This document shows positions 49,050-54,728 of a stretch of DNA of 54,728 nt, piece after piece. The translations under genes and the position numbers were made by a program. Each line of letters opens with the position of its first letter. Positions within the stretch are counted from its first letter, which is position 1. The stretch spans positions 1 to 54,728 of the forward strand of contig JACKAH010000008.1 of the NCBI GenBank assembly GCA_020635175.1, read 5' to 3'. Source of the stretch: Deltaproteobacteria bacterium (GTDB taxonomy: Bacteria; Bdellovibrionota_C; UBA2361; J135). Under the pieces are notes generated by a model. The model worked only from the letters and a program-made list of their open reading frames with translations. It did not search any database and was not told the DNA's origin.

Positions 49050-50066
49050 ATGAAGAAACCTGAACATAAATCGATTGAACTCTGGCTCTGTCTACTGTAT
49101 CTGATGGTGTTTGCCATGGTTATTGTTGGTGGTGTCACTCGCTTAACAGATTCTGGTCTCTCAATGGTTGAATGGAAGCCGTTAATTGGTGCAATTCCCC
49201 CACTGAGTAGTGAGGATTGGCAGGTAGTATTTCATAAGTACCAGCAGTTCCCTCAATACCAAAAATTGAATCACGGCATCTCGCTATCACAGTTTAAGTC
49301 TATCTTTTACTGGGAATATGCTCATCGTGTTTTAGGTAGGCTAATAGGTTTAGTTTTCTTTTTTCCGTTTTTATACTTTTGGGTGCGAGGTTATCTCGAT
49401 TCAAAACTTAGAAATAGATTGATTATAGGATTACTACTTGGTGGCTCTCAGGGGTTGATGGGTTGGTATATGGTAAAAAGCGGTTTAGTTGATATCCCTT
49501 ATGTTAGTCATTATCGCTTAGCGGCTCATCTAGGTTTGGCTTTTTTGATCTTAGGATATCTTTTGTGGTTGATCTTCGATCTCTCTGCTATCTCCGCTGC
49601 TAGAAAGAAAACGGTGAAGATTTTACCCGTGTTATTTTTTGCCGTGCTTTGTGTGCAGATTATATATGGAGCCTTTGTAGCGGGTAGAGATGCAGGAATT
49701 GGATTTAATACATATCCACTTATGGGTGAGGAGTTTCTACCTGCCGGCTCTTTTCATTTAGAGCCCTATTGGCACAACTTTCTTGAAAATAATGTTGTGA
49801 TCCAGTTTGTACATAGGTGGATTCCACTCTTGTTGTTTTCTTTACTCACTCTGATTTGGACTAAGCGTTCTAAGTTTACTCAAGCTCAATCCAACGCATT
49901 AATTTATGTGACTCTTGCATTTCTAATTCAATTTCTTTTAGGAGTTTTAACATTGCTTTGGGTGGTGCCACTACGTTTAGCGAGCTTACATCAGGCCGGG
50001 GCAATAATACTTTTTTCAACAACACTATATTTTTGCTATTTAAATCGAGCTCTCAAGGTTGGATAA
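49050..50066 (+). CDS. ctaA: Heme A synthase (CtaA/Cox15)
   Basis: A 338-residue inner-membrane enzyme with eight helices that oxidises the methyl of heme O to the formyl of heme A. AMVIVGGVTRLTDSGLSMVE, then WKPLIGAIPP, is the family entry motif. Heme-ligand His motifs are YWEYAHRVLGRLIG, HYRLAAHLGLAFLILGYLL, VIQFVHRWIPLLLFSLL and LASLHQAGAIILFSTTLYF. This is the Cox15-like type without the loop Cys pair. cbb3 oxidase does not use heme A, so the cell probably also has an aa3-type oxidase elsewhere. Confidence 0.95.
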   Translation: MKKPEHKSIELWLCLLYLMVFAMVIVGGVTRLTDSGLSMVEWKPLIGAIPPLSSEDWQVVFHKYQQFPQYQKLNHGISLSQFKSIFYWEYAHRVLGRLIGLVFFFPFLYFWVRGYLDSKLRNRLIIGLLLGGSQGLMGWYMVKSGLVDIPYVSHYRLAAHLGLAFLILGYLLWLIFDLSAISAARKKTVKILPVLFFAVLCVQIIYGAFVAGRDAGIGFNTYPLMGEEFLPAGSFHLEPYWHNFLENNVVIQFVHRWIPLLLFSLLTLIWTKRSKFTQAQSNALIYVTLAFLIQFLLGVLTLLWVVPLRLASLHQAGAIILFSTTLYFCYLNRALKVG

Positions 50067-50144
50067 ATTTTAGCCTAACTCTTCTTGATTGACATTGAAG
50101 GGATATTCCATAATGGTATCCTCTATAAAATTTCAAAGGTACGA

Positions 50145-50678
50145 ATGATGAAAAAAATTCTAGCATTTTCAGGTAGCCCAAGTTCAAATTCTATAAACCA
50201 CAAGCTGGTCGAAGCAGCAGTAGCTCTGTTGGATGGAGTTGATGCAACCGTGATAAGGCTCTCTGATTTTGAGCTTCCTTTTTATAGTGCAGATATTGAA
50301 GAGGATGGATATCCAACAGGGGTCGAAAAGTTAAAAGAACTTTTCTTAAGCCATGATGGTTTTCTTATTTCATCTCCCGAGTACAACGGCATGATGCCTG
50401 CAATGTTAAAGAACGTAATTGACTGGGTTTCAAGAGTTCAAAAGCCAATCTTTAATGATAAGCCGATTATGCTGATGAGTGCATCTCCAGGAGAGAGAGG
50501 TGGCATGACGAATCATGATAACATGAAGTCATTAATGAATTGGTGGGGAGGTAAGGTCGAAGGCTCTTACATGCTAGGAAAGTTTCATGAGCATTTTGAT
50601 GCTGATGCTGTCACCTTGACTGAGCAGGAATCCTCAAAGCTTAAAGCTGAGTTAGAGAAGTTCAAAGCTTCGCTATAA
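50145..50678 (+). CDS. NADPH-dependent FMN reductase family protein
   Basis: About 177 residues with a flavodoxin-like fold. The start is taken at ATG 50145 (a second ATG is at 50148), with AAAGG upstream. The longer frame from 50085 adds an unlikely N-terminus. The FMN phosphate loop is LAFSGSPSSNSINHKLVEAA. The isoalloxazine loop is ISSPEYNGMMPAMLKNVIDW, and ASPGERGGMTNHDNMKSLMN is the dimer/cofactor region. The family reduces FMN, quinones or azo dyes with NAD(P)H. The substrate cannot be told. Its stop abuts the end of the next, convergent gene. Confidence 0.9.
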   Translation: MMKKILAFSGSPSSNSINHKLVEAAVALLDGVDATVIRLSDFELPFYSADIEEDGYPTGVEKLKELFLSHDGFLISSPEYNGMMPAMLKNVIDWVSRVQKPIFNDKPIMLMSASPGERGGMTNHDNMKSLMNWWGGKVEGSYMLGKFHEHFDADAVTLTEQESSKLKAELEKFKASL

Positions 50679-51938
50679 TTACCCTTGATACCCACCTTTA
50701 GCTTGTTCTATTAGCGTATCAACTGTTTCAGCAAGAGAATCGACTCTTGCTACTACTGCGCCTTTTGCAAGCAGATCTTCTGTGTAAACGCCTGATTCAA
50801 GCTCTTTTTTGGTCGGCTCAAACTTAAGAAAGTAGTAAGTGCCTAGCTGGTTTGTTTGATATCCAATCGAAAATGCCCGTGCTTCTCTCGTCGTGAATCT
50901 AATAACTATTCCCTTTGATTCAGGAGTAGTAAAAGGTGCGCATCTATATGGCGTGTCATTTAATACAAAATCTCTGACTCTGTTGATTAGTTGACCTAAC
51001 GCATGTTTTGATTGCACTGCATATTGAAGTTCTAGTTCTTTATAGGCTGTTACAAGTGATGGATCTTCAAAAAGCAGGCTGGTTTCTCCATCTTCAAGTT
51101 TCACAACTTCGCAAGAATTATCATCTTTAAGTCGAAGTCCTAAGTAGGGATCTTCGCGGTCAAAGGGTTTTTTAAGGAAGAAATGCTCTCTACCCTCTAT
51201 TACCATTTTTTCCCAACCTAGCAGATGGAATTTCTCAATCTCCCCCTCAATTAACTCTTTTTGTAGAAACATTATCTTTAGATTAGAAAATAATCTCTTT
51301 GCAACCTGACCTGTGATTGTTTCTGGCTCTGCATCAGGATGATATGAGCATGTTACGGAATATTCTCGGAGGCCCCCGTTAAACTCTCTTTCCTCAGCAG
51401 AGAAGGTAATTCCCTGATCGTAGCAATCATAGCTTGTCACTATAGACTCCTCATCTTCATCGGTAGAGCAACTTTCAACCCAAGATGTTAAGTTGGTTAA
51501 ATCTGCAAGTGCTGCATTCATCCGTTCAGCAGCTATCCTCTCTCCCTCAAGTTTCGCAAAGATTGATTCTGCAAGCTCAGGTGAGATTGGGTATACCAGT
51601 GGTTCAGGCATATCTTGGTCTACGACACTATAATCAAGGATAAAGCCTTCCCAGTTTTGAAAAATCACTCTTCCACTAAAAATATCTCCAAGAGCATCAG
51701 AGGTGCGGCTTAATACAAGATATCCAGTCTCTAGTTCAACGCTATAAGAGGTTAAGCCCTCCTCCTCGCGTCTTATCCAGTCATCAGGATCAAGATGCTC
51801 CACTGCGAGGTGAATCAGCCTATCTGCTGAAAGTGGATCCTCTGGCATGTGGCCATCGAGTTCAGTAATCCACCCCGGCTCTATCAGCTCCGGTTCAGAA
51901 TCGTGTTCAGTAAGATCAACAGTGATGCGTGCACCCAT
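50679..51938 (-). CDS. Acidic protein of unknown function
   Basis: A 419-residue soluble acidic protein with no signal peptide or membrane span. Several segments alternate beta strands with helix in a loosely repeated way: YSVELETGYLVLSRTSDALG, DCYDQGITFSAEEREFNGGL, HFFLKKPFDREDPYLGLRLK and GIVIRFTTREARAFSIGYQT. This suggests three or four diverged copies of one small domain. The upstream sequence has no good ribosome site, but the ATG at 51938 suits the frame. The family is not recognised. Confidence 0.65.
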   Translation of the reverse strand: MGARITVDLTEHDSEPELIEPGWITELDGHMPEDPLSADRLIHLAVEHLDPDDWIRREEEGLTSYSVELETGYLVLSRTSDALGDIFSGRVIFQNWEGFILDYSVVDQDMPEPLVYPISPELAESIFAKLEGERIAAERMNAALADLTNLTSWVESCSTDEDEESIVTSYDCYDQGITFSAEEREFNGGLREYSVTCSYHPDAEPETITGQVAKRLFSNLKIMFLQKELIEGEIEKFHLLGWEKMVIEGREHFFLKKPFDREDPYLGLRLKDDNSCEVVKLEDGETSLLFEDPSLVTAYKELELQYAVQSKHALGQLINRVRDFVLNDTPYRCAPFTTPESKGIVIRFTTREARAFSIGYQTNQLGTYYFLKFEPTKKELESGVYTEDLLAKGAVVARVDSLAETVDTLIEQAKGGYQG

Positions 51939-52079
51939 ATTTAGGTGAAAATAAAAAGCTAAAAAGTTGAAAGATTCAGATAGATAAAATGCGAGACCTA
52001 ACTACCAACAGTAGTTAATCTATCCCTTTTGAATATATAATCAAGGTTTAAGTTGTGCTAAGTGATTCAATTATGGTTT

Positions 52080-52493
52080 TTAATCGCCATCGGAACCGAA
52101 GTCAGGAGTTGATGCTTCACCACCTTTTCTGTAGTGACGCTCCTTTCTTTCGAGCTCTTCTTTTGCCTCAACAGTATACTTCGCCCAAGGACTGACCTCT
52201 AGGCGGGCGAAAGGAATGTCTTCGCCGCTGTATTCACAGATTCCGTAAGAACCGTCGGCAAGCTTTTTAATAGCATGATCAATAAGTTTCAAAACTTTCA
52301 TTTCACGATTGCCAAGTTTAGAGAGTGACTCTTGAGCGATCTCTAGTGATGCGATATCTGCGCTATCACCAGTTAGTTCACTCATGTCTTGGCTTGCGTT
52401 GTCCTCAATCTTTTGGAGGTGAGCAAGGATCTTTGCTCTTTCTTCATGAAGCTTCTGCTCGAGAATTTTTAGCTCACGTTTTTTCAGGGACAT
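52080..52493 (-). CDS. DksA/TraR-like protein lacking most zinc-finger cysteines
   Basis: A 137-residue protein with the DksA layout: a long N-terminal coiled coil (LKILEQKLHEERAKILAHLQ), acidic tip residues (DSADIASLEIAQESLSKLGN), and a C-terminal finger region (LADGSYGICEYSGEDIPFAR, then LEVSPWAKYTVEAKEELERK). DksA enters the RNA polymerase secondary channel and works with ppGpp. Where classical DksA has four Cys, only one remains here (ICEYS, with YTVEA in place of YCVEC). The finger is thus probably zinc-free, as in some Cys-poor DksA paralogs. It has its own upstream gap. Confidence 0.85.
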   Translation of the reverse strand: MSLKKRELKILEQKLHEERAKILAHLQKIEDNASQDMSELTGDSADIASLEIAQESLSKLGNREMKVLKLIDHAIKKLADGSYGICEYSGEDIPFARLEVSPWAKYTVEAKEELERKERHYRKGGEASTPDFGSDGD

Positions 52494-52789
52494 TTTAGCT
52501 CTCCATAAAATTTGGATAGAGAAATATGCTTTTTCTGGTTGAAAATAGCAAGGTTTGAATGATCTGACTATAGATCTTATGTATTTTCAGGTGTTTTCGT
52601 CAAAATGAAGCATCTCTGAGAGCTTGAGCTGTCCTAGAATTCTACGACTACTTTATCAGTTCAGTCTGCAAATTCTAAGCTGTCAGTTGTATATCAGTTG
52701 TAGCAGTTCGCAGAATTGAAGCATTAGCTGAGCGCATGGTTGAGGCTTTAAAAGCATCAAAACGCAACGTGCCCAGCTATCTAGAAGCT
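52494..52789. other. Intergenic gap with a possible coding remnant
   Basis: This AT-rich gap holds the promoter of the DksA-like gene, with AGAG near its start codon. It also contains most of a plus-strand frame at 52679-52804 that reads like a protein end. Otherwise nothing identifiable. Confidence 0.4.
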
Positions 52790-52804
52790 TTACTGCTTAA
52801 GTGA
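52679..52804 (+). pseudogene. Possible remnant of a protein C-terminus
   Basis: Between two stops there is a 41-residue frame with plausible protein composition: VRRIEALAERMVEALKASKR, then NVPSYLEALLLK. It has no good start except an internal ATG at 52736. It overlaps the end of the alcohol dehydrogenase gene on the other strand. It could be the tail of a lost gene, or chance. Confidence 0.25.
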
Positions 52805-53854
52805 TTTCATATCAATTACAAACCGATACTTAACATCCCCTTCAAGCATGCGGCTATAAGCTTCATTAATCTTCTGAATTGGAATCATCTCAATATCTGA
52901 AGTGATATTATGTTCACCGCAGTAGTTAAGCATCTCTTGAGTTTCCTTGATCCCACCAATGCCTGAGCCTGCAAGTGATCTTCTAGGGAAGGCAATATTA
53001 AACACGCTTATAGGTTTATGCGGATGCTCGGGAATACCAACTAATACCATTGTACCATCACGCTTCAATAAAGAGATGTAGGGATTGATATCATGTGAGG
53101 CTGCAACTGTACTTATAATTAGATCAAAACTTCTAGTATGAGCCTCCATCTGTGCCTCATCTTTTGAAATAATTACGTGATCAGCTCCAAGTTTCTTAGC
53201 ATCAGCTACCTTTGAATCAGAGCGCGTAAAAAGAGCAGTTTCAGCACCAAATGCATGAGAGAACTTTACACCCATGTGACCTAAACCACCGAGTCCCACA
53301 ATTCCTACCTTTTTCCCAGGTCCAGCTTTCCAATGCTTAAGTGGAGAATAAAGAGTAATACCAGCGCATAGAAGCGGAGCTGTTCCAGCTGGATCTAAAT
53401 TTTTTGGCACATTAAGTACAAAATGCTGATCGACAACTATTCTCTCTGAGTATCCACCATAGGTAACAGGCGCAGTTCCGTGTGGGTCTGGTGAGTTGTA
53501 GGTGAATACACCAGCGTTATTATCGCAATACTGTTCAAGCCCATCTTTGCAGCTTGCGCACTCTCTACATGAACCAACTAAACATCCAACTGCAGCTAGG
53601 TCTCCCTCCCTAAAGTTTGTTACTTTATTTCCAACCTTACTTACCCGTCCAACAATCTCATGACCAGGTACACAAGGGTAAACTGTTGGTACAACATCCC
53701 ATTCGTTACGTGCCGTATGTAAATCTGAGTGGCAAACTCCACAGTATTCAATATCTATCTCTATATCGTTTGGTCCGACTTCTCGTCTTTCAATGTTTGC
53801 CGCGGCTAGCGCGTCGGTTGCTGAAGGTGCGGCAAAGGCTTTTGCTGTGCTCAT
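52790..53854 (-). CDS. Zinc-dependent alcohol dehydrogenase, CAD/YjgB type
   Basis: A 354-residue medium-chain dehydrogenase of the cinnamyl-alcohol/aldehyde reductase group. Catalytic zinc ligands are in CGVCHSDLHTARNEW and PCVPGHEIVGRV. Structural zinc is in CRECASCKDGLEQYC. The cofactor-binding Rossmann motif is KVGIVGLGGLGHMGVKFSHA, followed by ALFTRSDSKVADAKKLGADH. Ser after the Arg-Thr strand end suggests NADPH use. It most likely reduces a range of aldehydes to alcohols in the cytoplasm. No linked pathway genes are seen. Confidence 0.95.
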   Translation of the reverse strand: MSTAKAFAAPSATDALAAANIERREVGPNDIEIDIEYCGVCHSDLHTARNEWDVVPTVYPCVPGHEIVGRVSKVGNKVTNFREGDLAAVGCLVGSCRECASCKDGLEQYCDNNAGVFTYNSPDPHGTAPVTYGGYSERIVVDQHFVLNVPKNLDPAGTAPLLCAGITLYSPLKHWKAGPGKKVGIVGLGGLGHMGVKFSHAFGAETALFTRSDSKVADAKKLGADHVIISKDEAQMEAHTRSFDLIISTVAASHDINPYISLLKRDGTMVLVGIPEHPHKPISVFNIAFPRRSLAGSGIGGIKETQEMLNYCGEHNITSDIEMIPIQKINEAYSRMLEGDVKYRFVIDMKSLKQ

Positions 53855-54023
53855 TTATTTCTCCTAATTTATCTCTAGGTTTTGAAGGGAAGGGTATCGA
53901 ATAAGTAGCAGATTTTCTATCTCTTTTTTTATGCTTACTAAATTCTAACTCAACGAAAACCTGCGAATAATTCGTAAAATTTCAACGATATCGAGAGTCT
54001 GCATTATAACACTATTGGTTGTG

Positions 54024-54046
54024 TATATGCATACCTGCTATATGCA
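54024..54046. promoter_or_regulatory. Direct repeats upstream of the secreted-protein gene
   Basis: TATATGCA occurs at 54024-54031 and 54039-54046, 15 bases apart. TTGGTTGT is also repeated on either side (near 54015 and 54054). They could be regulator half-sites in the promoter of the gene at 54075. Confidence 0.3.
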
Positions 54047-54074
54047 AAGAGTGTTGGTTGTTTAGGAGTGTAAA

Positions 54075-54539
54075 ATGAAGTTTTTATCGAGCTCTAGTAA
54101 GTTCTCTATCTTTCTTTTAGGTTTTCTTTTCATCGTAAATATTACAAACAGTTTTAGTGAAGATCTAAAACTAGATAAGCGAAAAATAATTCTAAAATCT
54201 AAAACCCCAATCCTAGTCAAATACGATGCCGATAGTGAGGAAGATTGTGAAGCGATGATCCCACAAATCCCCTTTAACGCACCACAACGTACACCTCAAG
54301 TATGTATAGATAAAAAGAACGAGATCCAGGCTACGATGAATGAGGATGGGCTTAAATGGAATTGTAGCGTCTCCTTAGATATAGCCTCAGGGGAAAGTAT
54401 CGGTGGAGTTGAAATCTATGATGAAGAATTCAACTATTCGCACTTTCAATGTTATGTCCTGCTCTCTCAGTGTGTAGTTAGCTGTTGGAAGTACCCTGAA
54501 GAGGAAGGCTTAGATGAGCTTAGCGAGCTTTTTAACTAA
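54075..54539 (+). CDS. Secreted cysteine-containing protein of unknown function
   Basis: A 154-residue protein with a signal peptide (KFSIFLLGFLFIVNITNSFS) and cleavage near FSED. TAGGAG is seven bases before the ATG. The mature part is acidic and has six Cys (SEEDCEAM, PQVCIDKK, LKWNCSVS, FQCYVLLSQCVVSC), which in the periplasm could form three disulfides. I do not recognise the family. Confidence 0.75.
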   Translation: MKFLSSSSKFSIFLLGFLFIVNITNSFSEDLKLDKRKIILKSKTPILVKYDADSEEDCEAMIPQIPFNAPQRTPQVCIDKKNEIQATMNEDGLKWNCSVSLDIASGESIGGVEIYDEEFNYSHFQCYVLLSQCVVSCWKYPEEEGLDELSELFN

Positions 54540-54558
54540 TTGTAACTTCATGCAGAAT

Positions 54559-54728
54559 TTAAAAAGCTTCGAGAAGTCGAGCCAGATTCTGCTCTTCTTG
54601 TTGAAGATCTAAGATATCAGGCGTGGTGCCACCACCAGTGAAACTGCTGCTACCTTCTCCACTTCCACCTGTTCCACCAGGTGTGGTGCCACCTCCACTG
54701 GAGCCACCTTCAGCTTCAGTGCAAGTAA
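54559..54728 (-). CDS. C-terminal part of a Gly/Ser/Thr-rich protein
   Basis: The minus-strand frame is open from the right edge to a TAA at 54559-54561 and gives 55 residues. It begins CTEAEGGSSGGGTTPGGTGG, continues with two GGGTTP repeats, and ends in a short helix (DILDLQQEEQNLARLLEAF). The start is beyond the window. The low-complexity linker and terminal helix suggest the tail of a secreted or surface protein, but this is uncertain. Its end converges on the gene at 54075-54539. Confidence 0.7.
   Translation of the reverse strand, partial: TCTEAEGGSSGGGTTPGGTGGSGEGSSSFTGGGTTPDILDLQQEEQNLARLLEAF

Overview
The window reads as a chromosomal segment of a free-living, Gram-negative, respiring bacterium. 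By eye it is about 40% GC. Gram-negative traits are a lipoprotein with a lipobox, several signal peptides, a periplasmic lytic transglycosylase, an LD-carboxypeptidase and MurA. Aerobic or microaerobic respiration is shown by a full cbb3 oxidase locus and a heme A synthase. The gene set (MEP isoprenoid genes, groESL, prfA/prmC, Slt, DksA-like and pseudo-receiver proteins) would fit a proteobacterial or deltaproteobacterial-type lineage, but the sequence alone does not fix the taxon.

Layout. 1-7.7 kb: a secreted protein, an M20 peptidase, methylmalonyl-CoA epimerase, groESL on the minus strand, then LD-carboxypeptidase, a beta-lactamase-fold hydrolase and a lipoprotein. 7.9-13.7 kb: an unknown protein, ispD-ispF-ispE, a half-size EamA transporter convergent with and overlapping ispE, and a soluble lytic transglycosylase. 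13.8-21.8 kb: prfA, a three-gene MNIO-type RiPP metallophore cassette (hvfA/bufA-like Cys-rich precursor, DUF692 maturase, partner protein), prmC, murA, a DnaA/Hda-like ATPase and fabF. 21.9-27.1 kb: a pseudo-receiver protein, nth, a protein carrying a tandemly amplified repeat, panB-panD-smpB and a secreted protein. 27.1-30.2 kb: a small peptide gene, an HTTM-like membrane protein, an RDD protein and a small membrane protein. 30.3-37.2 kb: a double-domain glycosyltransferase, a 651-residue repetitive protein, two more pseudo-receiver proteins and a CheY-like protein. 37.3-45.6 kb: the cbb3 oxidase locus (SafE, ccoI, ccoS, fused ccoNO, ccoQ, ccoP, ccoG, ccoH). 45.6-54.7 kb: a hybrid histidine kinase, a CBS protein, a GC-rich island, ctaA, an FMN reductase, a DksA-like protein, a zinc alcohol dehydrogenase and two genes at the right edge.

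Most notable points. (1) The RiPP cassette is spliced into the housekeeping prfA-prmC-murA neighbourhood and coupled to prmC by stop/start overlaps. (2) Several kinds of interspersed palindromic DNA occur, including one with 22-bp perfect arms inserted in frame inside the essential gene ispE and one amplified as a 69-bp tandem repeat inside another gene. (3) A roughly 600-bp island has strikingly higher GC and is bounded by hairpins. (4) Some enzymes carry altered key residues: MurA with Asp in place of the catalytic Cys, a serine hydrolase with SxxQ in place of SxxK, and a DksA-like protein without the zinc cysteines.

The cbb3 genes, the copper ATPase CcoI, SafE and the possibly copper-binding RiPP cassette suggest that copper handling is a recurring theme, although the RiPP cassette is about 20 kb from the oxidase.
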